The notes below the pieces were generated by a model, which was not told where the DNA came from, ran no database searches, and worked only from the letters and a program-made list of their open reading frames with translations. 64,000 bases of DNA from NCBI GenBank assembly GCA_963753105.1, contig CAVWBD010000001.1, positions 806,001 through 870,000 on the forward strand, given 5' to 3'. This stretch comes from SZUA-36 sp963753105. Its GTDB lineage: Bacteria; Pseudomonadota; Gammaproteobacteria; Xanthomonadales; SZUA-36. Shown here one piece after another: positions 1-8,682 of the stretch. Position 1 is the stretch's first letter. Each line of letters starts with the position of its first letter. The position numbers and the translations under genes are program-made.

Positions 1-230
1 ACCCGGGCGAAGAAACGCCCCAGGCTTTCGTCCAGCAGGCCGGTCATGCCGTCATCAGGTGCTTGTCCGGACTCGAGTAACCGGTCCAGGGTTTGTCGGA
101 TGGCCGCCGGGTAGGGTGTGCATCGCGCGTGCAACAGGTCCATCGAGCCGTGCGTGAAGTTGACCAGCACGGCATCCACGCCGTCCCGGCTGGTGCCCGA
201 CAACAGGCCGATGAACAGTTCGTCCGTCAC
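1..230 (-). CDS. anmK: Anhydro-N-acetylmuramic acid kinase, N-terminal part (cut by window edge)
   Basis: The minus strand reads VTDELFIGLLSGTSRDGVDA and onward for 76 codons to the window edge. GLLSGTSRDGVDAVL matches the phosphate-binding N-terminus of AnmK, a sugar kinase that converts recycled 1,6-anhydro-MurNAc to MurNAc-6-phosphate in the cytoplasm. The start is a GTG at 230-228 that overlaps the stop of the upstream murein peptidase (GTGA). That implies translational coupling and a shared role in cell-wall turnover. The rest of the gene lies before position 1, so its integrity cannot be judged. Confidence 0.88.
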   Translation of the reverse strand, partial: MTDELFIGLLSGTSRDGVDAVLVNFTHGSMDLLHARCTPYPAAIRQTLDRLLESGQAPDDGMTGLLDESLGRFFAR

Positions 231-1591
231 GGTGATGCTGCGTACATGGAGTCGGACTCGAGCCGGCTCAGCATGGACAGGACCGGGCTTGTTGTTTTCC
301 TGAAATCGGCCAGTTGGTCCTCGGGCAGGGGATCGGCCTTGGGCAATGAGACGGTGCGGGGATTACGGTGTACGCCGTTGAGCAGGAATTCGTAGTGCAA
401 GTGCGGGGCCTGGGCGAGACCCGTAGAGCCCACGTAACCGATGACCTGGCGCTGTTTGACCCGTTGGCCCTTCTTGACCGTGCGGGAGGTGAAATGCAGG
501 TACTTGGTGACGATGCTGTTGGCGTGCTGGATAAAAACGTGGTGGCCATTGTACTTGCTGTAGGCTGACTGGATGACCTTGCCGTCACCGGCAGCATACA
601 CCGGCGTACCCTTGGGTGCCTTGTAATCGATACCGTTGTGGGCCTTGACCCGTTTCAATATCGGGTGGTAACGCTTCGGGTTGAAGTTGGAGCTGACATA
701 GGAAAAATTCAGCGGTGCACGCAGAAAGGCTTTGCGCATATTGTGCCCGTCAGGTGCAAAATACTGGCTCCGGCCATCGCTGATGAAACGTACAGCCTGG
801 AATTTCTCACCCTGGTTGATAAACGTGGCGCCGACAATTTCGCCGTCACGCAAAAAATCACCATCACGATAGATTTTTTCATAGACCAGGTAAAACCGGT
901 CTCCGTCGCGGATATCGAGCACAAAATCGATATCCCAGCCAAACAGGTTGGCCAGGTTCATTATCATGGCATCTGAAAGCCCGGCCTGTTTGCCGGCCAA
1001 GAACAGGGAGGAATTGATCACACCGCTGGTTTCTGTAGTGTGCGTGATGAGTTCGCGTATGACCGTGCTGGCAGATATTTTCTCGCCATCGTTCTCGACG
1101 ATCAGGTAACGGTCTTCATCGATGGCGTAACGCATGCGTTTGAAAGACCGGTCATCAAAGCGCTGGAATTCGAAAACGTCACCCGGGCGGATTTTCTTCA
1201 ATTGCCCGGTATCCTCATTGAGCGTCATGATCTGGTGCAGGGTGGTTGCGCTGAAACCCTGGCCACGAAAGATTCCGTCCAGTGACTGCCCTTTCTTGAC
1301 GATGACTGCCTGCCATGGCTCATCCCGGGAAATGGTGCCGTCCACCAACTCATCCATGGTTCCCGGAACCTCACCATCGCGTGCCAACGGGGCAGCATCC
1401 AGCCGTGGCAAATCAAGATCGATGACCGTGCTGATGTCCGCCTCATCATCCCGTGCGCCTTGGAGTCCGCCAAGGGCAAAACCGAAGATGATCAGGGTCA
1501 CGGCAAACAGCAGCAAGCGGGTGCGGGTCAGTTTGAAGTAGTGGTGCGGCCAATATCCTGACAGCTTTTTGAACAAAGTCTTATTTTGCAT
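227..1591 (-). CDS. M23 family murein DD-endopeptidase (MepM-like)
   Basis: This 454-aa protein has one N-terminal membrane anchor (about residues 25-44). A middle region resembles the OapA/LysM-like segment found in MepM-type proteins. The C-terminal lysostaphin-like peptidase M23 domain carries the zinc ligands HNGID near residue 317 and HLHYEF near 397. Family knowledge: these periplasmic, membrane-tethered enzymes cut peptide cross-links in peptidoglycan to allow growth. It is followed by anmK with a 3-base overlap and is divergent from tyrS, an arrangement common in gammaproteobacteria. The reading frame is intact and the length is normal for MepM homologues. Confidence 0.9.
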   Translation of the reverse strand: MQNKTLFKKLSGYWPHHYFKLTRTRLLLFAVTLIIFGFALGGLQGARDDEADISTVIDLDLPRLDAAPLARDGEVPGTMDELVDGTISRDEPWQAVIVKKGQSLDGIFRGQGFSATTLHQIMTLNEDTGQLKKIRPGDVFEFQRFDDRSFKRMRYAIDEDRYLIVENDGEKISASTVIRELITHTTETSGVINSSLFLAGKQAGLSDAMIMNLANLFGWDIDFVLDIRDGDRFYLVYEKIYRDGDFLRDGEIVGATFINQGEKFQAVRFISDGRSQYFAPDGHNMRKAFLRAPLNFSYVSSNFNPKRYHPILKRVKAHNGIDYKAPKGTPVYAAGDGKVIQSAYSKYNGHHVFIQHANSIVTKYLHFTSRTVKKGQRVKQRQVIGYVGSTGLAQAPHLHYEFLLNGVHRNPRTVSLPKADPLPEDQLADFRKTTSPVLSMLSRLESDSMYAASP

Positions 1592-1809
1592 GCAGCATAT
1601 TGACCATCATGGGCGGCACATGTTCAGGCAGCGCTAAAGATAACACAGGCGGCCGAATTTGGAGTGTGAATTTATACCGGCATGATGCACTATGGCAAAA
1701 CCACGTGACGGGTAAATTGGTGCGTGGGGCTGGAGGCTGGGCTGGCAAGGCAATACAATGCGTTTTCTTGCTTGCACTGCAAGGTGAACTGGCGATTACG
1801 GACTGATAT

Positions 1810-3010
1810 ATGACGGATGCAAAAAAGGCCCTTGAGCTGATCTCAAGGGGCACAGAAGAAATCATCAAGGTCGAAGACCTGCAGAAGAAGCTGGAAACCG
1901 GCAAGACGCTGAGGATCAAGGTCGGTTTCGACCCCACCGCGCCGGACCTGCATCTTGGTCACACCGTGATCATCAACAAGATGCGCCAGTTCCAGGATCT
2001 GGGCCACGAGGTCACCTTCCTGATCGGCGATTTCACCGGCCTGATCGGCGACCCGACCGGCAAAAACGTCACGCGCAAACCACTGACCCGCGAAGCAGTC
2101 CAGGAAAACGCTGAAACCTACGCCACGCAGGTGTTCAAAATCCTCGACCGTGACAAGACCCGCATCCGTTTCAACTCGGAGTGGATGTCCGAGCTTGGCA
2201 CCGAGGGCATGATACGCCTGGCGGCGAAGTACACACTGGCGCGCATGCTGGAACGTGATGACTTTGAAAACCGCTACCGCGAAGGCCTGCCGATCAGTAT
2301 GCACGAACTGCTTTACCCGCTGGTGCAGGGCTATGATTCAGTGATGCTGGAATGCGACGTGGAGATGGGCGGTACGGACCAGAAGTTCAACCTGCTGGTC
2401 GGCCGGCACCTGCAGCAGCATTACGGTCAGGAACCGCAGGTGATCATCACCCTGCCGTTACTGGAAGGGCTCGACGGCGTGCAGAAGATGTCCAAATCAC
2501 TGGACAATTACGTCGGCATCACCGATGCAGCCGGATGAAATGTTCGGCAAGCTGATGTCCATCTCGGATGAAATGATGTGGCGCTATTTTGACTTGCTCA
2601 GCTTCAGGAGCAACGAGGAGCTGGCGGGCTTCAAGCAAAGAGTCGCAGACGGTGAAAACCCGCGTGATATCAAGTTTCTGTTGTGCGAGGAAATCGTAGA
2701 GCGCTTCCATGACCGCGCTTCAGCCGTGTCAGCACGAGAAACATTTATCGCACGTTTCAGCGGCGGCGCCATGCCCGAAGATATGCCTGAGAAATCCCTG
2801 GACAGCGATGGAACTGGTATCGGTATAGCCGCAGCACTGACCCAGTGTGCGCTGACCGCGAGCAACTCGGAAGCGTTCCGCATGCTCAAGCAGGGCGGTG
2901 TTAGAGTCGACGGCGAGAAAATCTCCGACCGCAACCTGCAACTGGAACCGGGCTTTAGCGGCGTCCTGCAGGTCGGTAAGCGGAAGTTCTGCAAGGTCCA
3001 TGTCGAATAA
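1810..3010 (+). CDS. tyrS: Tyrosine--tRNA ligase, interrupted by a frameshift
   Basis: Two overlapping frames together give one TyrRS of about 400 aa. The first (1810-2538) carries the class I signature HLGH near residue 49 and QKMSKSLDN near residue 229, then runs into a stop after VGITDAAG. The second frame resumes at about 2525 with DEMFGKLMSISDE and continues through the C-terminal S4-like RNA-binding domain to 3010. Removing one base near 2527-2530 would restore TDAPDEMFGK, so a one-base insertion is the simplest explanation. TyrRS charges tRNA-Tyr and is normally essential; a sequencing error is therefore more likely than a real lesion, unless a second copy exists. The 3' end overlaps tyrA by 11 bases. 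Confidence 0.92.
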
Positions 3011-4139
3011 ACCGTCACTCACTGCTGGCGAGTTACTGGAACTGCGCCAAAGGCTGGACGTGATCGACAGCCGCATCGTCGAGCTGATCGCCGAACGCCA
3101 GGCGGTGGTGACCACCATTGGTAAACACAAGCTCAAGACCGGTCTGCCGTTACGTCATTACGAACGCGAACGTGAAGTCATCGAACGCGGTGTGGCACGA
3201 GCCGAGACACTGGGTCTCGAGGGCACGGTGGCGCGCGACATCCTGCAGACCCTGATCCACCACTCGCTGAGCAACCAGGAAACCCACAAGCTGGTCTCTT
3301 CGGATCACGGACAGGGCCGGCGTGCGCTGGTCATCGGTGGTCTTGGCCGCATGGGTGTATGGATGTCACGTTACCTTGACATGGTGGGTTACCGGGTGGA
3401 CGTGGCGGACAGGGTTGCAGCTGATTCGCCGTTCCAACAGGTAGACGACTGGCAGGCGGTCGTTTACGACTACGACCTGATCGTGGTGGCGACACCGCTA
3501 CGGCCCAGCAATGACATTTTGTTGCGCCTGGCGGAGTTGAAACCGGACTGCCTGGTATTTGACATCGGCTCCCTGAAAAGCCCGATGCGTGAAGGCCTGG
3601 ACGCCATGCGTAATAATGGCTGTCGCGTCTGCTCGGTGCACCCGATGTTCGGCCCCAATGATGTCGGCCTGTCCGGACGGCATATCCTGTTTGTCGATGT
3701 CGGCGATGCCGAGGCAATAGCAGAGGCGCGCGCCTTGTTCGCCCACACTGCGGCCGACTGCGTGGAATTGAGCCTTGAAGAACACGACGAGGTCATGGCC
3801 TGGGTGCTCGGGCTGTCACACCTGGTTAACATCGCTTTTGCCGGCGCGCTGGCCCAGAGCGGTGAAGCCGTGCCGTTGTTGAAACAGATTTCCAGCTCGA
3901 CCTTTAATGCACAACTCAATGTCGCCACCCAGGTGGTGTCGGAAAATCCACACCTGTATTACGAAATCCAGCAGGGTAACGTCAATACCGCACAAGTCAG
4001 CAAACATTTCAGAAAAGTGCTGGACGAACTTGTCAAGGCGGTGGTGGACGAGGACGAAGAAGTATTTATCCAGCTGATGAGGTCCGCCAGGCAGCGCCTG
4101 GCTAGCAACGAAGACAGTACCGAAGACAGGCAGTTTTGA
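3000..4139 (+). CDS. tyrA: Fused chorismate mutase / prephenate dehydrogenase (T-protein)
   Basis: This 379-aa protein starts at the ATG at 3000, inside the tyrS 3' end. Residues about 10-90 form an AroQ-type chorismate mutase domain (RLDVIDSRIVELIAERQ). A Rossmann segment VIGGLGRMG follows near residue 115, then the prephenate dehydrogenase domain with HPMFGPND. The bifunctional enzyme converts chorismate to prephenate and then to 4-hydroxyphenylpyruvate for tyrosine synthesis, usually feedback-inhibited by tyrosine. The fused form is typical of gammaproteobacteria. Being coupled to tyrS places tyrosine synthesis and tRNA charging in one transcript. The frame is intact. Confidence 0.93.
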   Translation: MSNKPSLTAGELLELRQRLDVIDSRIVELIAERQAVVTTIGKHKLKTGLPLRHYEREREVIERGVARAETLGLEGTVARDILQTLIHHSLSNQETHKLVSSDHGQGRRALVIGGLGRMGVWMSRYLDMVGYRVDVADRVAADSPFQQVDDWQAVVYDYDLIVVATPLRPSNDILLRLAELKPDCLVFDIGSLKSPMREGLDAMRNNGCRVCSVHPMFGPNDVGLSGRHILFVDVGDAEAIAEARALFAHTAADCVELSLEEHDEVMAWVLGLSHLVNIAFAGALAQSGEAVPLLKQISSSTFNAQLNVATQVVSENPHLYYEIQQGNVNTAQVSKHFRKVLDELVKAVVDEDEEVFIQLMRSARQRLASNEDSTEDRQF

Positions 4140-4648
4140 AGTACCTTGCGGATGTCGATTGGGATTCATGGCAGGGCAAAATCCTGGCCACGCTGGTATT
4201 CGTCATCCGCGACGGGAAAATTCTCCTGATCGACAAGAAAACCGGCATCGGCAAGGGCAAGATCAACGGGCCGGGTGGGAAGCTGGAAGAAGGTGAAAGT
4301 CCCGAGGAATGCGCGGTGCGGGAATGCCGGGAGGAGCTGGGGATACGTGTTTCGAACCTGCAGTATTGCGGCCAGCACCGCTTCCAGTTCGTCGATGGCC
4401 TGAGTATCCACGTGTGGGTCTATCACACCGGTGAGTATGAGGGCGTTCCCACCGAAAGTGATGAAGCCAATCCCTTGTGGGTGGCAATCGATGACATCCC
4501 GTATGAACGGATGTGGGAAGATGACGGCATCTGGCTGCCCATGTTGTTGCGTGGTGAACGCTTTCGTGGCCGCTGGATATTCGATGGTGACCGGATGCTG
4601 GATTACGAGTTGTTAACCGAAGTGGACCAGGAGCAGATAGTCATATGA
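4136..4648 (+). CDS. Nudix hydrolase, MutT/MTH1-like
   Basis: This 170-aa protein has a perfect Nudix box, GGKLEEGESPEECAVRECRE followed by ELGI, near residues 46-69. The flanking pattern (KINGPGGK before it, PYERMWEDDGIWLP after it) resembles 8-oxo-dGTP diphosphatases of the MTH1 type, which clean oxidised nucleotides from the pool; exact substrate is inference. The start is a TTG at 4136 overlapping the tyrA stop (TTGA), and the stop overlaps the next ATG (ATGA), so the gene is embedded in a coupled run. Confidence 0.85.
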   Translation: MKYLADVDWDSWQGKILATLVFVIRDGKILLIDKKTGIGKGKINGPGGKLEEGESPEECAVRECREELGIRVSNLQYCGQHRFQFVDGLSIHVWVYHTGEYEGVPTESDEANPLWVAIDDIPYERMWEDDGIWLPMLLRGERFRGRWIFDGDRMLDYELLTEVDQEQIVI

Positions 4649-5868
4649 AAAGAAGAAGCCATTACCGCTTGCCGGCAACGCTGGCCGCTTGCCTGTTTAT
4701 CGGCAGTGCCGGCGCCGGCCAGTCTGCCCTTGAAAAGCAGGCGCAACAGATTGCCCGTGACTACCTGCTGATCGATACGCATATTGATGTGCCTTACCGT
4801 TTGCAGGATCGCTGGGTTGATGTGACCCGCGCCACCGAAGACGGTGATTTTGATTACCCGAGGGCCAAGGCGGGTGGTCTCGATCTGCCGTTTTTATCCG
4901 TTTTTTCACCGGCCGGGATGGAAAAGGATGATGGTGACGCCAGCGAGGCCTATGCCCTGGCCCACCAGCTGATCGACTCGGTTGAAGCCCTGGCAGGGCG
5001 CGCACCGGACAAGTTTATGCTGGTGAGGTCAACGGATGATGCTGAAAAAGCCATGCAGTCCGGGCGTATCGGCCTGGCCATGGGTATGGAGAACGCCTCA
5101 CCCATTAACCACGAACTGAAAAACGTCGCTTTATTTGCTGAACGTGGTATCAGCTATATCACGCTGACCCACGGCAAGAGCAACCATATCTGCGATTCAT
5201 CCTATGATGAGAACCGCCAGTGGAATGGCCTGAGTCCTTTTGGCAAGGAAGTCGTTGCAGAGATGAACCGCGTGGGTGTCATGATCGACATCTCGCACGT
5301 GACCGATGAGGCCTTTTACCAGGTGCTGGAGATCAGCAAGGTGCCGGTGATTGCCTCCCATTCCTCCCCGCGTCACTTCACACCGGGCTGGGAGCGCAAT
5401 ATGAGTGACGAGATGATCAAGGCGCTGGCCAAAAACGGCGGTGTCATCCAGATCAATTTCGGTTCCTCGTTCATCAGCGAGAAAGCCCGGAACTGGTTCA
5501 TCACGATGTCCGGGAAACGCAAGGCCTACCTCGAGGAACTGGGCGCACCACCGCACGGTGAGGCGGCGCAGAAATTCGGCAAGCAATACCGGGCTGAACA
5601 CCCCTTTCCCTATGCCACGATGGATGACGTAATCGCGAATTTCGAACACGTCATCGAGTTGGTGGGTGTCGATCACGTCGGTATCGGCTCGGATTTTGAC
5701 GGTGTCGGCGACAGCCTGCCGGTGGGTTTGAAGGATGTGTCCTATTACCCGGTGCTGATCCAGGCATTGCTCGAGCGTGGTTATTCCCAGGACGCGATCC
5801 GCGCGATCATGGGCGGTAACCTGATGCGGGTCTGGCGCGAAGTGGAGATTTTTGCCAGGAACCCATGA
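4645..5868 (+). CDS. Secreted membrane dipeptidase, M19 (renal dipeptidase) family
   Basis: This 407-aa protein has an N-terminal signal peptide ending near SAGAGQS. Family motifs are in order: DTHIDVPYR (metal-binding DxHxD), MGMENASP, DISHVTDEAF, ASHSSPRHF and VGIGSDFDGV near the C-terminus. These are the zinc-site and substrate residues of M19 enzymes, which hydrolyse dipeptides, often with a D- or dehydro-residue. A periplasmic location is inferred from the signal sequence. ATGA overlap with the upstream Nudix gene and a 4-base overlap with the downstream permease suggest one operon. Confidence 0.9.
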   Translation: MKRRSHYRLPATLAACLFIGSAGAGQSALEKQAQQIARDYLLIDTHIDVPYRLQDRWVDVTRATEDGDFDYPRAKAGGLDLPFLSVFSPAGMEKDDGDASEAYALAHQLIDSVEALAGRAPDKFMLVRSTDDAEKAMQSGRIGLAMGMENASPINHELKNVALFAERGISYITLTHGKSNHICDSSYDENRQWNGLSPFGKEVVAEMNRVGVMIDISHVTDEAFYQVLEISKVPVIASHSSPRHFTPGWERNMSDEMIKALAKNGGVIQINFGSSFISEKARNWFITMSGKRKAYLEELGAPPHGEAAQKFGKQYRAEHPFPYATMDDVIANFEHVIELVGVDHVGIGSDFDGVGDSLPVGLKDVSYYPVLIQALLERGYSQDAIRAIMGGNLMRVWREVEIFARNP

Positions 5869-6656
5869 GCGCTTATTTCGCCGTTGCCCTGGCAGCGTTT
5901 TTTGCCGCCGGTCTGACACTTTATTCAGGCTTTGGCCTGGGTACCCTGTTATTGCCGGTATTCGCCCTGTTTTTTCCGGCCGAGATGGCCGTGGTGGCAA
6001 CGGCCATGGTGCATGGCGCCAATAACGTGTTCAAGGTGTCCCTGCTCGGTCGTCATGCTGATCTCCAGGTTGTATTGAAATTTGGCTTGCCGGCGATTGT
6101 CGCGGCCATCCTGGGTGCCCTTGCGCTGGGCTGGTTTGCCTCGTCGGGGTCTGATCTGACGGTCGTGGTCAACGAGCGGGTTTTGTCCCAGGTAACACCG
6201 GTCAAGCTGGCTATCGGTCTGCTGATGATTGGCTTTGCCCTGTTTGAACTGTTGCCCAGGTTCCATGGACTGGAATTCGACCGGCGCTACCTGTCGCTCG
6301 GTGGTCTGTTGTCGGGTTTTTTCGGCGGTCTGTCGGGTCACCAGGGTGCGTTGCGTTCGGCATTCCTGGCCAAGACCGGGCTCGACACCCAACACTTCGT
6401 GGGTACCAATGCAGTGATCGGTTTCCTGGTTGATCTGACCCGGATTTCGGTCTATATCGCGTTATTTTCCGCTGCCGGCGGCAAGGCGGCGGATTTTACA
6501 GGCTGGCCGCTGGTCATCACCGGGGCGGTGGCGGCCTTTTCAGGGGTTTTGATCGGCAAGCGTTACCTGCAGAAAGTCACGATGAAAAGCGTACAGACCC
6601 TGGTCGGTATTCTGCTGTTCGGGGTTGGCCTGGCGCTGGTTTTCGGGGTGCTTTGA
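5865..6656 (+). CDS. TauE/SafE-family membrane permease
   Basis: This 263-aa hydrophobic protein has about eight membrane segments. The N-terminal repeat contains FGLGTLLLPVFALFFP and the second repeat contains SGFFGGLSGHQGALRSAFL. This half-duplicated pattern is typical of the TauE/SafE (former DUF81) family, whose members export sulfite, sulfoacetate or other small anions. The substrate here is not inferable. The gene overlaps the M19 dipeptidase stop by 4 bases and is the last gene of the tyrS-tyrA run. It converges with the acyl-CoA dehydrogenase gene. Confidence 0.87.
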   Translation: MSAYFAVALAAFFAAGLTLYSGFGLGTLLLPVFALFFPAEMAVVATAMVHGANNVFKVSLLGRHADLQVVLKFGLPAIVAAILGALALGWFASSGSDLTVVVNERVLSQVTPVKLAIGLLMIGFALFELLPRFHGLEFDRRYLSLGGLLSGFFGGLSGHQGALRSAFLAKTGLDTQHFVGTNAVIGFLVDLTRISVYIALFSAAGGKAADFTGWPLVITGAVAAFSGVLIGKRYLQKVTMKSVQTLVGILLFGVGLALVFGVL

Positions 6657-6667
6657 ACCCAGCGGTG

Positions 6668-7828
6668 TCAACTGCAGAGTTTTCGCTCATCCAGCCCGAT
6701 ACTGCGGGCGATGATCTCCTTCATGATTTCAGAACTGCCGGCATAAATACGCGATACACGCGCATCGGCGTACATGTGGGAAATCCGGTATTCGCTCATA
6801 TAGCCTGCCCCGCCGTGCAACTGCACGCATTTATCCATGACCCTGCCTTCCAATTCAGAAGCCAGCAACTTGGCCTCGGCCGCCAGCTCCGCGGTCAACT
6901 CCCCACGGTTGTGCAACAGCACGCATTGGTCGATAAAGGTCTGCAAGGCATCCAGCGAGGCGCGCATCTCCGCCATCTTGAAACGGCTGTTCTGGAAAGC
7001 GCCAATTGGCTTGCCAAAGGCCTTGCGCTCGAGGATATAGTCCATCGTCAGGTCGAACGCGACCTGTGGGTGGGCGATTTCCTGGCAGGCGCTGATCAGT
7101 CGTTCCTCGGCCAGGTGGTGCATCAGGCTGTAAAAACCTTTCTCCGGATCACCGAGCACGTTGTCGGCGGGTATCCGCACGTTCTCGAAGAATAACTCGG
7201 CCGTGTCCTGGGTTTTCAAACCCATCTTGGCGAGATTGCGGCCCCGGTTGAAACCGTCCATGCCCTCCTCGACCACAAACAGACCGATGCCATGGCGTTT
7301 GTCGGGCACGGTCCGGGCCGCGACCACGAAGGCGCCGCCAATCATGCCGTTGGAGATATAGGTCTTTGAGCCATTCAAGATCCAGTCATCTCCATCGCGC
7401 ACCGCACGGGAACGTATCGCCGCGAGATCACTGCCGGCGTTGGCCTCGGTCATCGCGACACCGAGGATGGTTTCCCCGGAAATACACTTTGGCAGCAGGC
7501 GGTCTTTGAGTGCCTCGCTGCCCAGGTGACCGATATACGGCCCGACCAGGCGGCTGTGCAAGGTCATGAACAGACCGAGGTCGCCGTGGCGGATGGTTTC
7601 CTCGATGACGACCTGTTCAAAGCGGAAATCCCCGATGCCCAGGCCACCGTATTTCTCATCGGCCCACATGCACAACAGGCCCGCCTCTCCGGCCTTGAGA
7701 AAAACCGCCGGGTCACAACGGCCGTCCTTGCGCCATTGCTCGACATGGGGCGCAACCTCGGTTTGCATAAAACGCCGTACGCTATCACGGAACATCTCGT
7801 GGTCTTCGTCAAAAATCAGGCGCTTCAT
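6668..7828 (-). CDS. Acyl-CoA dehydrogenase, LCAD-like
   Basis: This protein of about 386 aa starts at MKRLIFDEDHEMFRDS; an upstream in-frame extension to 7882 lacks family similarity and is excluded. It shows the FAD/substrate motif AMTEANAGSDLAAI, the helix GAFQNSRFKMAEM, and the C-terminal LHGGAGYMSEYRI and IYAGSSEIMKEIIARSIG. The last resembles the long-chain acyl-CoA dehydrogenase end, with EIMKE in the catalytic-glutamate region. The enzyme does the first oxidation step of fatty acid beta-oxidation and passes electrons to ETF. No pathway partners lie next to it. The frame is intact. Confidence 0.9.
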   Translation of the reverse strand: MKRLIFDEDHEMFRDSVRRFMQTEVAPHVEQWRKDGRCDPAVFLKAGEAGLLCMWADEKYGGLGIGDFRFEQVVIEETIRHGDLGLFMTLHSRLVGPYIGHLGSEALKDRLLPKCISGETILGVAMTEANAGSDLAAIRSRAVRDGDDWILNGSKTYISNGMIGGAFVVAARTVPDKRHGIGLFVVEEGMDGFNRGRNLAKMGLKTQDTAELFFENVRIPADNVLGDPEKGFYSLMHHLAEERLISACQEIAHPQVAFDLTMDYILERKAFGKPIGAFQNSRFKMAEMRASLDALQTFIDQCVLLHNRGELTAELAAEAKLLASELEGRVMDKCVQLHGGAGYMSEYRISHMYADARVSRIYAGSSEIMKEIIARSIGLDERKLCS

Positions 7829-7964
7829 ATGAGGTATCCGGTTGCTTGGAGAGGGCGGTAGGATAGCAAAAAAGCAGGACACTTCCCGGCCTTTAGGTCA
7901 TGGTACTGAATTTGAATGATCAGGATTCAGTTGATATTGCGTTTGTACAATTAGCACTGGGCTA

Positions 7965-8108
7965 GGGTGTTCCTTCCCAGAACACGCCGTGGACCACCCT
8001 GTTGGCTGCGCTATCCTCCCGACAGTTGTTCGGTGACGTTCGCGGCGCAGGCTCGGAGCGTACTCCTGTCGGTCGGTCCGTCGCTCACGGTCCTGGTAAG
8101 GAACACCC
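7965..8108. repeat. 144-bp element bounded by a 16-bp inverted repeat
   Basis: GGGTGTTCCTTCCCAG at 7965-7980 and CTGGTAAGGAACACCC at 8093-8108 are inverted copies with 15 of 16 positions matching. Inside lies a smaller inverted pair (CCGACAG and CTGTCGG). The unit lacks a credible gene and could fold into one long hairpin. It may be a short miniature element, the terminal hairpin of a transposon-related unit, or the outer part of the structured RNA that follows. From 7829 to 7964 nothing else was recognised. Confidence 0.45.
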
Positions 8109-8169
8109 GACCCAGTTCGAAACACTCAGCGATAGGCCTGAGAACAATCGCAACTGAGCCATATACTGT

Positions 8170-8412
8170 GCCCGGTGGTTTGCCGGAGTGGGCGACCTCT
8201 GAGCACCGAATTCTGAGAGTCGTCAGGGGAGAAATGTGCGGGATGCACATTTCAGGCCGCCCAGGTCAGAACGCCCTGTAAGGCCGGCCCCGTTAAGACT
8301 GCCCGAAGGAGAGGGTAGCCCGCACGACTACGGGGATGTAAAAGGTAGAGCAACGCCGGAGCAGTTGCCGAGGGCTGCGGGGCCGGGAGCCCATACCGGC
8401 AAACCACCGGGC
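8170..8412 (+). ncRNA. Candidate structured non-coding RNA, possibly HEARO/omega-RNA-like
   Basis: A perfect 17-bp inverted repeat, GCCCGGTGGTTTGCCGG at 8170-8186 and CCGGCAAACCACCGGGC at 8396-8412, closes a 243-nt domain. Inside are further helices: CCTCTGA with TCAGGGG, a 9-bp hairpin (GAAATGTGC, loop GGGAT, GCACATTTC at 8231-8253), CTGCCC with GGGTAG, GCAAC with GTTGC (8350-8368), and GGGCT with AGCCC (8372-8392). No credible protein is encoded on either strand from 7829 to 8682. From memory, the pattern recalls HEARO RNAs, the guide RNAs of IscB-type transposons, but no IscB or TnpA gene lies nearby. Strand is chosen on that resemblance only. Confidence 0.45.
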
Positions 8413-8478
8413 GTTAGATTGAAGCAGAATCGTGGCCAGAGGCCGCTTATGTTCAGGCAGGGGTTGTTCCCGACAATA

Positions 8479-8510
8479 CCCTGCATTTCCTCCATCCCTG
8501 GAGGTCAGGG
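8479..8510. other. Two-part hairpin downstream of the structured RNA domain
   Basis: CCCTG (8479-8483) pairs with CAGGG (8506-8510), and inside it CCTCCA (8489-8494) pairs with TGGAGG (8499-8504) around a TCCC loop. There is no T-run, so it is not a standard terminator. It may belong to the 3' part of the candidate RNA. The rest of the gap up to the TspO gene at 8683 shows nothing recognisable. Confidence 0.35.
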
Positions 8511-8682
8511 CGCAGGAGTGGCCCCACAACTTAGTAGGTTGGATCAGAGTAGCCGGTCGCTATTCAGTCCAGGTCAGCCAACAGGGCTTGCAGGTTTTGC
8601 TGCGTGGCCCGCTATATCCCGCTTGGTCGGGCTTGTTGCTTTGGGTTAGCATGGTCATCCTGATCAACACGGTGGACTTACC

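Noticed and set aside
8229..8260. Group II intron 5' end (GTGCG-like) at the hairpin
   Set aside because: The GTGCGGG sits inside a perfect hairpin; no domain V-like structure or reverse transcriptase gene is present.
7967..8649. Several open frames of 65-137 codons across the gap before tspO
   Set aside because: They overlap one another, show no recognisable motifs, and their composition follows the inverted repeats; the stretch reads better as structured RNA or repeat DNA.
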